From the NCBI GenBank assembly GCA_024036415.1, contig JAMWET010006806.1, forward strand, positions 83,501 through 147,500: a stretch of DNA of 64,000 nucleotides. The letters are read 5' to 3'. This DNA is from Prochilodus magdalenae. Its lineage: Eukaryota; Chordata; Actinopteri; Characiformes; Prochilodontidae. Both the position numbers and the translations under genes were made by a program. Shown here in pieces: positions 45,660-57,069 of this stretch (position 1 is the stretch's first letter; every line of letters begins with the position of its first letter). The notes beneath the pieces are model-generated. The model was not told the DNA's origin. It was given only the letters and a program-made list of their open reading frames with translations, and made no database searches.

Positions 45660-46440
45660 TGGGCCCTTTAAAACAGGCTCCCGTTTCACCCCGCCTCCTC
45701 CGCTATGATTGGCTAAGAGAACCCATCCATCACCGCGGAGAACGGCTGACGTAGGAACGACGAACCAATCCTGGGCGGGGCTTGTCCGAATACAGGTGGG
45801 GAACCAAAAAAGTCCCTCCGCGCGCTGATTCACTCCACCTCCTTTGGTCCTCCTCACTCATGAGACGGGAAGCTAGCTGCTCCTCCGGCGGAGCGTCCTG
45901 TTGTGTCCCCGCACGCTCCCTCATCTCTCCGGCTTGTCTCCTACACCCTACCCCCTCGGCTGGAGCCGGATCCGTGTCCGTCCTTCGCCAGGCTCGTTCG
46001 GACACCAGCAGGCGGGGCGATGTTCGGGTCCGGTCAGCGGCCGCGGTCCGTCTGAGGTGCCGTTAGAGAGATGTAGCTGATGGGCTGTGAGGAGGAGAAG
46101 AGACCCGCCGCCGTTCACACCGTCCCTCGCCGCCGCACCGACTCCTCAGCGGCCCCGAGCCCAGCATGTCCGCCAGGACGCCTCTGCCCACCGTCAACGA
46201 GCGCGACACCGAGAACGTAAGTGCGCCTCTGAGCGGTTCGTTCCGGGCTCGGTCCTCAGAGGGAGGCCGGCCGCGCTGCTGCCGGGTCACCGGTGGAAAA
46301 ACACGAGCGCGCGCGCTGCCGCCTCGGTAGCTTCCAGCTAACGTCACCCGAAAACAGCAGCTCCCGGTGGGAGCAGTATGGAAGACCGTTCCCGCCACAT
46401 TCCCGCCAGGTCAGGTGCTGGGATTATCCGTCCGCGTTTC
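45660..46440 (+). promoter_or_regulatory. CpG-rich promoter/5' UTR region of mark1
   Basis: GC- and CpG-dense sequence surrounds the mark1 start codon, in contrast to AT-rich DNA from 46500 onward. It contains a reverse CCAAT box (ATTGG, 45708-45712), a C-rich GC-box-like run (45689-45698), a forward CCAAT (45765-45769) followed at once by GGGCGGGG (45773-45780), and many CpGs between 45860 and 46330. No TATA box is positioned convincingly, as is usual for CpG-island promoters. The transcription start cannot be fixed from sequence alone. Confidence 0.7.
46166..46216 (+). CDS. mark1: mark1 exon 1 (start codon, N-terminal header)
   Basis: The ATG at 46166 opens a 17-codon exon reading MSARTPLPTVNERDTEN, which ends at the donor AAC|GTAAGT (46217). 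As I remember human MARK1, these 17 residues are identical to its N-terminus; MARK3 has MSTRT and MARK2 and MARK4 diverge further. The exon ends in phase 0. It lies at the downstream end of a CpG-rich promoter. The MARK/Par-1 family are Ser/Thr kinases that phosphorylate microtubule-associated proteins (tau, MAP2, MAP4) and control cell polarity. The rest of the kinase follows after a 14.8 kb intron and beyond the window. Confidence 0.9.
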
Positions 46441-47395
46441 TGGCAGCAGTGTGTCCAAAATTTGATTTAGCATCTCGGAATAATGACGTATGTCCTCCGG
46501 TGTTAACTTCATAAACATCTCGGGAACGGTCGACCTATGTTCTCGTGATATTGACTTATCATTAAATAAATAAATAAATAAATAAATATACCAAAAATAA
46601 AACATTATGTACTTTGTCAATTTTATGACTTAATTACTTAACGTTTGACTTACTATATCAAAATAACGTCAATTTTTTGACTTAAAATTTAAAAAATTTG
46701 AAATTATTTTCTTAATAATATTGACGTACCAAGGTAAACTTGTGTTGTTCACTTAAAAACTTGAGTTCCAAACCCAGTTTACTCAATATTTAGACTTACT
46801 ATATCAAAATAATTTCAGTGCTGTAGAATTTTTGACCGAATATTTTGAATTGGCGAAAATTTTTCTCGTAATCTGGCCTGTTCATGTCAAACTAACAACA
46901 TTTTCTTAAGACTTTCTCAAACAAATAACTCAACATTTAGAGTTATTCTAATATCGGTATTGTGACTTTAGCTCTTCAGTTTTTTACCTAATATTTTAAA
47001 ATAATAGTTTATTTTTTCTAAATATTAAAATTTTATCTAAACTGTCAAACGAATGACTTCTTTTGTTTAAATATCGACTTAGTGCGTCAGACTAATGACA
47101 TTTTCTCAAGACTTTGATTTGATTGATAATTTTGACTTATGGTTAATAAATAATAAAGTTTTTGACTTAATATATTGAAATACTTATTGACTTCTTAGCT
47201 CCTAATATTAACATGCGGTATCAACGACAAACTTATTCTCTCGTAATATTGATTTACCATGTCAGACTGATATTTTCGTACTTTGTCAAACATAAAATTC
47301 CAGTTCCATGTGCTGTACAAAATCGTCCACTGTTTGAATGTATTAGTTCCATATGACTCGTATGTGGAAACTAATCTGTATCTGAAAATTAGGAA
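46217..47395. other. mark1 intron 1, AT-rich start
   Basis: GC-rich for about 220 bp after the donor (CpG island shore), then abruptly AT-rich. An (AAAT)n tract lies at about 46563-46588. No exon or transposon is recognised. Confidence 0.5.
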
Positions 47396-47396
47396 T

Positions 47397-49200
47397 CTTT
47401 TAATGAAGCGGTGCTATGGGGTACGCTGGAGTGAAGCGGTGGTATGGGGTACGCTGGAGTGAAGCGGTGGTATGGGGGTACACTGAAGTGAAGCGGTGGT
47501 ATGGGGTTCGCTGGAGTGAAGCGGTGGTATGGGGTTCGCTGGAGTGAAGCGGTGGTATGGGGTTCGCTGGAGTGAAGCGGTGGTATGGGGTACACTGAAG
47601 TGAAGAGGTGGTATGGGGTACACTGAAGTGAAGCGGTGGTATGGGTGTATGTTGAAGTGAAGGGGTGGTATGGCAGTACACTGAAGTGAAGCGGTGGTAT
47701 GGGGTACACTGAAGTGAAGCGGTGGTATGGGGTACACTGAAGTGAAGCGGTGGTATGGGGTACACTGAAGTGAAGAGGTGGTATGGGGTACCCTGAAGTG
47801 AAGCGGTGGTATGGGGTACCCTGAAGTGAAGCGGTGGTATGGGGTTCGCTGGAGTGAAGCGGTGATATGGCAGTACACTGAAGTGAAGCGGTGGTATGGG
47901 GGTACACTGAAGTGAAGCGGTGATATGGCAGTACACTGAAGTGAAGCGGTGGTATGGGGTACACTGAAGTGAAGCGGTGGTATGGGGGTACACTGAAGTG
48001 AAGCGGTGGTATGGGGTACACTGAAATGAAGAGGTGGTATGGGGTACACTGAAGTGAAGCGGTGGTATGGGGTACACTGAAGTGAAGCGGTGGTATGGGG
48101 TACACTGAAATGAAGAGGTGGTATGGGGTACACTGAAATGAAGCGGTGGTATGGGTGTATGGTGAAGTGAAGCCTGGAATGGTGGTACGGTGAAGTGAAG
48201 CGGTGGTATGGGGTACACTGAAATGAAGCGGTGGTATGGGGTACACTGAAATGAAGCGGTGGTATGGGGTACATTGATATGAAGAGGTGGTATGGGGTAC
48301 ACTGAAATGAAGCGGTGGTATGGGGTACACTGAAGTGAAGCGGTGGTATGGGGTACACTGAAGTGAAGCGGTGATATGGAGGTACACTGAAGTGAAGCGG
48401 TGGTATGGCGGTACAGTGAAGTGAAGCGGTGGTATGGGGGTACACTGAAGTGAAGCGGTGGTATGGGGTACACTGAAGTGAAGCGGTGGTATGGCGGTAC
48501 ACTGAAGTGAAGCGGTGGTATGGGGGTACACTGAAGTGAAGCGGTGGTATGGCGGTACAGTGAAGTAAAGCGGTGGTATGGGGTACACTGAAGTGAAGAG
48601 GTGGTATGGGGTACACTGAAGTGAAGCGGTGGTATGGTGGTGCGGTGGTATGGCGGTACACTGAAGTGAAGCGGTGGTATGGCGGTACGGTGAAGCGGTG
48701 GTATGGGGTACACTGAAGTGAAGCGGTGGTGCGGTGGTATGGCGGTACGGTGAAGCGGTGGTATGGGGTACACTGAAGTGAAGCGGTGGTGCGGTGGTAT
48801 GGCGGTACGGTAAAGTGAAGCGGTGGTATGGCGGTACGGTAAAGTGAAGCGGTGGTATGGCGGTACGGTGAAGTGAAGCGGTGGTATGGCGGTACGGTGA
48901 AGTGAAGCGGTGGTATGGCGGTACGGTGAAGTGAAGCGGTGGTATGGCGGTGCGGTGAAGTGAAGCGGTGGTATGGTTGTATGGTGTAGAGCTGATATGG
49001 GGGCACACTGAAGTACTGGTATGGCGGTGCGGTGAAGTGAAGCGGTGGTATGGCGGTACACTGAAGTGAAGTGGTGGTATGGCGGTGCAGTGAAGTGAAG
49101 CGGTGGTATGGTTGTATGGTGTAGAGCTGATATGGGGGCACACTGAAGTACTGGAATGGTGGTACGCTTTAGTGAAGCGGCGCGATGGTATGGTGGCACG
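47397..49200 (-). repeat. 28/29-bp minisatellite, about 64 units
   Basis: Unit GAAGTGAAGCGGTGGTATGG then GGTACACT (28 bp) or a 29-bp form with CGGTACACT. Because 28 and 29 are not multiples of three and no stop occurs in the unit on the - strand, all three - strand frames stay open for about 575-600 codons. These proteins of Thr/Ala/Ser/His/Pro repeats are artefacts. It lies in mark1 intron 1. Confidence 0.95.
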
Positions 49201-50285
49201 CTAAACTAAAGCGCTGGTATCCTAACATCATTCAATGCTAGCGGGTGGAATATTTGCGCTTACATGTTGTGTCCGTGAATTTCCGGGGTTCTTTTTGAGC
49301 GTATCTGAATATTGGCGGGGACGTATGCCATCTACACAGCACCAGGTCATTTCCCTGGCAGTACTAAGTCCTCGGCCTTACAATGACAGCAGATACTTTA
49401 CGCTGTGGCTGCGGACTAACTGGCCCGCTCTCCGCAGAGCAAGGTAAGCTAAGCGCTAGTCCTCGGCCTTGAGTTGCATCATTTGTCCAGTCAGAGCTCG
49501 AGGGGGTTCCACAGTCAGGACAAGTTTATGTAATGGATCTCAGTGTCGTTTCTGGAACGTGGTAATGCCGCACTCCCCCGTTCATGCCCAGGATTTCTTT
49601 CCTCTAATGAGCGCTTCTTGGCAAAGTGTCACCGCTTCGCCTCGCTTTGTGTGCGGACAGGAGCAGGGAACAAGACCCAGGCCTTCGTTGTCTCACCATA
49701 AGTCGATCTCCACCGCTGACGTAGTCCCCCAGGAAACACTGAGCCCTTTTGCTTTTCAGAACCGGTGTTTTATCCTCGCCACGAGGCACGCGGCGCCAGG
49801 GGCTTACCGTGGGCCAGAGTGAAAACAAGTCCTGCTGAGCCTGTGAAGCTCGTGACCTGTGAAGTCTTGATCACAGAGCAAAAGAGATAAAAGTCCCGGC
49901 GCAGGTTTGTACGGACAGCTCCCTCCCCGGCCGGAGAGCTGGACGGCCCGAGGTGTTGGTGGAACATGTGCCGCGGGCCGGGCGTAGCCGCTTTGCCGTC
50001 TTCCAGGGGCTTTTTTAACTGGGGGTGGTCATATGACTCAATTAGGTTAATCAGCCTTCAGTGATTCACACTGAGTGACCTCTTTGTCCACCACTGACCC
50101 TAATGGAGGTAATGAGGGTCATGACAAACCTGTTGTTGTGACCATGCTAGGCCACGTTTCTGCTGATTACAGCACCGACAGTGGGTGTAGGACGGTTCAG
50201 AGTTCCGAATTCCGGGTACCCATTAAAGAAGCCGAAGTTCAGTTTTGCTAATGGGTTCTAAAAGCGGTTCTATTCATACACGCCC
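49201..50285. other. mark1 intron 1 sequence without recognised features
   Basis: Unique-looking; no exon with MARK similarity. Confidence 0.45.
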
Positions 50286-50289
50286 ACTA

Positions 50290-50405
50290 TTACTGGTGGA
50301 CCAGCCAAGTAGGACTGTCTAACAGAGTGGACAGTGAGTGGACACAGTGTCTAACACTCCAGCAGCACTGCTGTGTCTGATCCACTCACAACAGAATAGG
50401 ACAGT
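50290..50405 (-). mobile_element. fragment of the same dispersed repeat as at 34.6 and 61.4 kb
   Basis: CTAACAGAGTGGACAGTGAG then TGGACACAGTGT is the reverse complement of 61455-61490. The following CCAGCAGCACTGCTGTGTCT then GATCCACTCAC matches the family in the other orientation. It directly abuts the 32-bp array. Confidence 0.6.
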
Positions 50406-52805
50406 GTAGGTGGATGTTGGAGAGGGTCTGGATTAGTCCAGGTGGATGTTGGAGAGGGTCTGGATTAGTCCAGGTGGATGTTGGAGACGCTCTAGATTAG
50501 TCCAGGTGGATGTTGTAGTGGGTCTGAATTAGTCCAGGTGGATGTTGGAGAGTGTTTAGATTAGTCCAGGTGGATGTTGGAGAGGGCCTAGATTAGTCCA
50601 GGTGGATGTTGGAGAGGGCCTAGATTAGTCCAGGTGGATGTTGGAGAGGACCTAGATTAGTCCAGGCGGATGTTGGAGAGGGTCTGGATTAGTCCAGGTG
50701 GATGTTGGAGAGAGTCTAGATTAGTCCAGGTGGATGTTGGAGAGGGCCTAGATTAGTCCAGGTGAGTGTTGGAGAGGGCCTGGATTAGTCCAGGTGGATG
50801 TTGGAGAGGGTCTGGATTAGTCCAGGTGGATGTTGGAGAGGGCCTAGATTGGTCCAGGTGGATGTTGGAGAGGGCCTAGATTGGTCCAGGTGGATGTTGG
50901 AGAGGGCCTGGATTAGTCCAGGTGGATGTTGGAGAGGGTCTAGATTAGTCCAGGTGGATGTTGGAGAGGGTCTAGATTAGTCCAGGTGGATGTTGGAGGG
51001 AGTCTAGATTAGTCCAGGTGGATGTTGGAGACGCTCTAGATTAGTCCAGGTGGATGTTGGAGACGCTCTAGATTAGTCCAGGTGGATGTTGGAGATGGTC
51101 TAGATTAGTCCAGGTGGATGTTGGAGAGTGTTTAGATTAGTCCAGGTGGATGTTGGAGAGAGTCTAGATTAGTGTAGTTGGATGTTGGAGAGTGTTTAGA
51201 TTAGTCCAGGTGGATGTTGGAGAGGGCCTAGATTAGTCCAGGCGGATGTTGGAGAGGGTCTAGATTAGTGTAGTTGGATGTTGGAGAGTGTTTAGATTAG
51301 TCCAGGTGGATGTTGGAGAGGGTCTGGATTAGTCCAGGTGGATGTTGGAGAGGGCCTAGATTAGTCCAGGCGGATGTTGGAGAGAGTCTAGATTAGTCCA
51401 GGTGGATGTTGGAGAGGGCCTAGATTAGTCCAGGTGAGTGTTGCAGAGGGCCTGGATTAGTCCAGGTGGATGTTGGAGAGGGTCTGGATTAGTCCAGGTG
51501 GATGTTGGAGAGGGCCTAGATTGGTCCAGGTGGATGTTGGAGAGGGCCTAGATTGGTCCAGGTGGATGTTGGAGAGGGCCTGGATTAGTCCAGGTGGATG
51601 TTGGAGAGGGTCTAGATTAGTCCAGGTGGATGTTGGAGAGGGTCTAGATTAGTCCAGGTGGATGTTGGAGGGAGTCTAGATTAGTCCAGTTGGATGTTGG
51701 AGACGCTCTAGATTAGTCCAGTTGGATGTTGGAGACGCTCTAGATTAGTCCAGGTGGATGTTGGAGACGCTCTAGATTAGTCCAGGTGGATGTTGGAGAT
51801 GGTCTAGATTAGTCCAGGTGGATGTTGGAGAGTGTTTAGATTAGTCCAGGTGGATGTTGGAGAGAGTCTAGATTAGTGTAGGTGGATGTTGGAGAGTGTT
51901 TAGATTAGTCCAGGTGGATGTTGGAGAGGGCCTAGATTAGTGTAGGTGGATGTTGGAGAGTGTTTAGATTAGTCCAGGCGGATGTTGGAGAGGGGCTGGA
52001 TTAGTCCAGGTGGATGTTGGAGAGGGTCTGGATTAGTCCAGGTGGATGTTGGAGAGGGCCTAGATTGGTCCAGGTGGATGTTGGAGGGAGTCTAGATTAG
52101 TCCAGGTGGATGTTGGAGAGGGCCTAGATTAGTCCAGGTGGATGTTGAAGACGGTGTAGTCCAGGTGGATGTTGGCGGGAGTCTAGATTAGTCCAGGTGG
52201 ATGTTGAAGACAGTGTAGTCCAGGTGGATGTTGGAGGGAGTCTAGATTAGTCCAGGTGGATGTTGGAGAGGGCCTAGATTAGTCCAGGTGGATGTTGGAG
52301 ACGCTCTAGATTAGTCCAGGTGGATGTTGGAGTGGGCCTAAATTAGTCCAGGTGGATGTTGGAGGGAGTCTAGATTAGTCCAGTTGGATGTTGGAGAGGG
52401 CCTGGATTAGTCCAGGTGGATGTTGGAGACGCTCTAGATTAGTCCAGGTGGATGTTGGAGACGCTCTAGATTAGTCCAGGTGGATGTTGGAGTGGGCCTA
52501 AATTAGTCCAGGTGGATGTTGGAGACGCTCTAGATTAGTCCAGGTGGATGTTGGAGAGGGCCTAGATTAGTCCAGGTGGATGTTGAAGACAGTGTAGTCC
52601 AGGTGGATGTTGGAGGGAGTCTAGATTAGTCCAGGTGGATGTTGGAGAGGGCCTAGATTAGTCCAGGTGGATGTTGAAGACAGTGTAGTCCAGGTGGATG
52701 TTGAAGACGGTGTAGTCCAGGTGGATGTTGAAGATGGTGTAGTCCAGGTGGATGTTGACGATGGTGTAGTCCAGGTGGATGTTGAAGATGGTGTAGTACA
52801 GGTGG
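50405..52805 (+). repeat. 32-bp minisatellite, about 75 units
   Basis: Unit CCAGGTGGATGTTGGAGAGG then GTCTAGATTAGT. A block around 50760-50985 recurs at about 51432-51657, an offset of 672 bp (21 units), giving identical 60-codon readings. Later units (52140-52800) shorten to 23 bp (GTAGTCCAGGTGGATGTTGA). It lies in mark1 intron 1. Confidence 0.97.
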
Positions 52806-53289
52806 ATGGTGGGGGTCATTAGTGCTGTGGTTGGGTCTGGTAATGGTGGGTGGATATTCCGGTACCTCCTGCCAGACTAAAAATCAAGAGCTCGGACTCC
52901 GTGACGGGGGTGTGAGGGGGGTCGTCCTGTTGGGCTTTCTTGGCTAGACAGATGGTGTTGGGGGTCCAGGTGGGGTTTGTCGGTGATGTACACTTTCGAC
53001 TCTCTACACAGATCTGCTAAGACCCTCCGTTTGGGCCACGTTGACCTGCTGTGTGAACGCAGCCCCCAGGCCTCGCCCACGACGACGCCACATCAGGACC
53101 AGCCGTCCTCTGCAGGGTCCTGCTCCACTCCAGAGCGAGGCCACGGTCCGCAGAGTGCATAGGTGCACCACGTGGTGTAGCTTTAACGATGAGGTGCAGA
53201 GGGGATCTCGTTTTCTTGCCGCAGAACCGCTGAGCCTGCGTGGCCCGCTCGTTTGGCACGCCTCTGCAGAGCCAGTTGTAAAAACGCTC
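52806..53289. other. mark1 intron 1 sequence without recognised features
   Basis: Short unique-looking segment between the 32-bp array and the Tc1 remnant. Confidence 0.4.
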
Positions 53290-53830
53290 AAGTATGAGTA
53301 CCGGCATTCGGATCAGCAGATACCGAGTATTGATTATTGGCATAGGCCCAGTTTCCATAGCGGCGCCCTCCTGGCAGTCCTCATCTCTGTACCTGACTGA
53401 CCCAACATCCAGCGAGCCTCCATCGGCAGACGGCTGCACCGCGCAGGACTACATGCACACAGACCGTTACCACGACTGTCCTTAACACCACGTCACCGTC
53501 ACCAAAGACTGCAGTGGTGTCGTACCAGACTGTCATGGAGTGACTCAGAATGGCAGCGGGTCATCTTCAGTGACGAGTCCCGCTTTAGTCTTGGTGGAGA
53601 CGCCCAACGAGTCCGTGTGTGGAGGCACCGTGGTCAGCACCGAGATGAACGGTTTGTTGAAGACCTGGTGTCCCTCCACCTCCACCCCTACCGCACCATC
53701 TGCAGGAACTGTGTGAGGATGTCCATGGGATGGATTACCACAGGACACCATCAGGAACCTCTACAGCTCCATACCGAGACGTCTGGCGTGTTGGGTTAGC
53801 GAGCAGTTATTGATCCTGGTCTCCTGAATG
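53290..53830 (+). mobile_element. internally deleted Tc1/mariner transposase remnant
   Basis: One frame from about 53423 reads a helix-rich R-R-L-H-R-A-G-L region, then WSDSEWQRVIFSDESRFSL with the first catalytic Asp motif (F-S-D-E-S), then VRVWRHRGQH. It then jumps straight to LHLHPYRT and, in a shifted frame, to the C-terminal SIPRRLACW segment encoded by CATACCGAGACGTCTGGCG. The central part of the catalytic domain is missing, so the copy is dead. No terminal inverted repeats are identified. Confidence 0.75.
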
Positions 53831-55300
53831 AGCGGCCTTACGGGACAGTCTCCGTCCCTGCGTTGTCTGGGAAGGCAGTGGTCGCCCAGGGACATGGGAT
53901 GTTGGATTTGAGTGCTCCTGTGGGGCGGGCTGAACCGTTACGTAACCTGGGCTGCGTTCGTGCTGAGAGGATTTATTTATTTGATATTTATTTATTTATT
54001 TATTTTTAAATCAAGTGGATTTACTTTTTGGCAAAGAAGAGGTCTATGCCCTTTGGCAGGGATCCAGATTACAGATTCCTCGGCACACTGGACACCTAAA
54101 TCACGGTACTGTGCAATACCGAGGTCAGGAAAACCGGCCACGTGCCGGAACGCCGCACAGCGAAATGAGCCCCGCGGTGACGGAGGCTTCAAGGGTAGCA
54201 CCGCTTCGGATCCAACCTGATTCGACCAAAACGGCAGGGTTGCCAATGTGACTGGGGTGGACGGACTTCACCAGACCCTCTAGGGGGTCCTGAGGCATGC
54301 CTGTCCCATACCTTTGGGGGGCCAACCGAAGACCTTGCCTGGAGCAACGGCCTGAGTCTTCACCCAGGAGGAAGGTGCCTACTCTGGGAAAGACCTCAGC
54401 ACTCACAGAGCTGACTCTGTCCTCAACGAGACACGAGGCTGGCTAGAACCCAGGCGTGAGGGTCCTGGTTGTCCTGGTCCAAGGTTGTCATCGTTGAGTT
54501 CTCACGACGTACCGGCCCAGCGGGGAGATGACCACAGCTGACGGCGATGCCGGGACCGTGTGGTGTCTCCAGGCCGAGAATGAGGAGCATGTCCTGACGA
54601 GACCCAGCCAGAGCGAAGACACCGATCGCCAGGTCTGAGTTCTCAGAAGACCCGGCATACGTTGGGAGATCTGTGAGGAGATTGGGCTTGAGTGACTCAG
54701 CGATGCTCACGCTGGGTGTTGGGGTACGACGAGTGACCACACAGCCTCCCGTTAGGTAACTCTGGAGACAGCCTGACGTAGCGTGAAGAGTCAGCTGCTC
54801 CTCAGAGGCTGGAAATAGTTTCAGTAGTCGGAGCATGAGCGTGACATAACCGGCCACGGCAGTGACCTTAAAGGATCGGGTCTCGCTGGACAGGTCTCAC
54901 AGCAATGTTCCAGCATCAGTACCTGACCTTACTAACACTCAATCAAATCCTCACAGCAATGTTCCAGCATCAGTACCTGACCTCACTAACGCTCAATCAA
55001 CTCCTCACAGCCATGTTCCAGCATCAGTACCTGACCACACTACAGCCCTGAAACAGAAACAGCTGCTGTTTTGACTCCGCCCCCCCCCGCTGGTCAGCTC
55101 TGCAGGCACTCTCGAGGAATTCATCCACCAGGAACTGACCACAGTGGTGGTCACATGAGTCATCCCGCCACACGTCCAGCTGGCTCCACTCCAGAGCGGA
55201 TAGATCACAGATGAGCTGTAAGGAGGGAGGGTGTGGACGCTCAGGTGGAGCGATACATCACCCCACGTTCTAACATCACTAACCGGGAACACAGGCTTCA
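53831..55300. other. mark1 intron 1 sequence, mostly unique
   Basis: Contains an ATTT-rich tract (53970-54010) and a short triplicated segment at 54897-55037 (ACAGCAATGTTCCAGCATCA then GTACCTGACC, three times about 57 bp apart). Otherwise nothing is recognised. Confidence 0.5.
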
Positions 55301-55317
55301 TTTATATGTGTTAAAAA

Positions 55318-56335
55318 ACATCATAATAAATAATAATAATAATAATAGTAATAATAACAACAAAACAACACCAATAATACTATTACTAATAATCTAAAAC
55401 CTAAAATGTATAAATCTATAAATCTAAAATTAGAAACCTAAAATCTATAAAATCTATAAATCTAAAATCTTAAACTTAAAATCTATAAATCTAAAATGTA
55501 TATATCTAAAAATCTAAAATGTATAAATCTAAAACCTAAAATGTATAAATCTATAAATCTAAAATTTATAAACCTAAAATTTATAAATCTAAAAATTAGA
55601 AACCTAAAATCTATAAATCTAAAATCTATAAAATCTATAAATCTTAAACTTAAAATCTATAAATCTAAAATGTATAAATCTAAGATCTGTATATCTAAAA
55701 TCTATAAATCTAAAATGTATAAATCTAAAACCTATATATCTAAAATTTATAAATCTAAAACCTAAAATGTATAAATCTATAAATCTAAAATGTATAAACC
55801 TAAAATCTATAAATCTAAAAATTATAAATCTAAAAATTAGAAACCTCAAATCTATAAATCTAAAAATTAGAAACCTCAAATCTCTAAATCTAAAATTTAT
55901 AAACCTAAAATCTAAAAATCTAAAATCTTAAACTTAAAATCTATAAATCTAAAATGTATAAATCTAAGATCTGTATATCTAAAATCTATAAATCTAAAAT
56001 GTATAAATCTAAGACCTATATATCTAAAATTTATAAATCTAAAAATTAGAAACCTAAAATCTATAAATCAAAAAATTTTAAATCTAAAAATTAGAAACCT
56101 CAAATCTATAAATCTATAAATTATAAATCTATAAATCTAAAATCTATAAATCTAAAATTTAAAAACCTAAAATCTATAAATCTAAAAATTAGAAACCTCA
56201 AATCTATAAATCTAAAAATTATAAATCTAAAATCTATAAATCTAAAATTTATAAATCTATAAATCTAAAAATTAGAAACCTAAAATCTATAAATCTATAA
56301 ATCTAAAATCTTAAACTTAAAATGATAAATCTAAT
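55318..56335 (+). repeat. AT-rich short tandem array (AAATCTATAAATCT)
   Basis: Opens with an AAT/AATA tract, followed by about 950 bp of ATAAATCTAAAATCTATAAA variants (ATGTATAAATCT, AAATTAGAAACCT). A longer block (CTTAAACTTAAAATCTATAA, then GATCTGTATATC) recurs at about 55645 and 55928. Extremely A/T-rich with strong strand asymmetry. Confidence 0.93.
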
Positions 56336-57065
56336 CTACATCTTTTGTCCTCTTCTGAAACGGTGTCAGTGACTTTTGAGAGTCTGGTGTACGGGTCGAG
56401 GTGAGTTTGAGTTTTAGTGGAAGGATTTGGGTGTTATGGGTGTTATGGGTGTTATGGGTGTTATGGGTGTTAGAAACCGCTGCAAATCTATAAATCTAAA
56501 AATTATAGGAATCTAAATTGTGATGTCTATCCCTCCCTTTTCAGTAAAAACCTGCGATTATAGAAGGTGGTTGTAACGGCGTGTAGACGGACAGCTCAGA
56601 ATGCAGTAGTTTTAATTTAGATTTTAAAGATTTTAAAGTTATTTTTAATTTCAGAAATAAACTATTTAATTTAGTTATACCTTATTGCTGCTGCTTTGCA
56701 CCTCAGCGTTGTTTGGGTGGGCGATGTTGGGCTCCCATCACAGCTGTGAGGCTGCTTGGGCGACTGGTTAGGTGGTGCTGAGTTGCAGCTGGACTGATGT
56801 ATTGCCTGGACCAGTGGTCCGGACCGGCTCAGTGGCGCTGGGGACCTCCGCTAGCTGTGTATTGGTCCAGGTTGTGAAATGACCTTGGGCTTGGGGGCGG
56901 ATGCTGACTCAGCTCTAGGACACTGACCCATACCCCTCTGGAAGCATCTGCCGCCCCAGCGGATGACCCGGGGGAGACTCAGCTTACCTCTGGAGGTCAG
57001 TTACTGGTGTTGTGCCATTTGACCTCCAAGAGATCCCTTACCACCCGGGCTATGCTCTTACAGTG
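56336..57065. other. mark1 intron 1 sequence without recognised genes
   Basis: Contains a (GGGTGTTAT)n run (56425-56475); otherwise nothing is recognised. Confidence 0.45.
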
Positions 57066-57069
57066 AGAC

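Noticed and set aside
47389..49199. Three overlapping proteins of 575-599 residues on the - strand
   Set aside because: All three frames of one minisatellite are open, so length is no evidence of coding.
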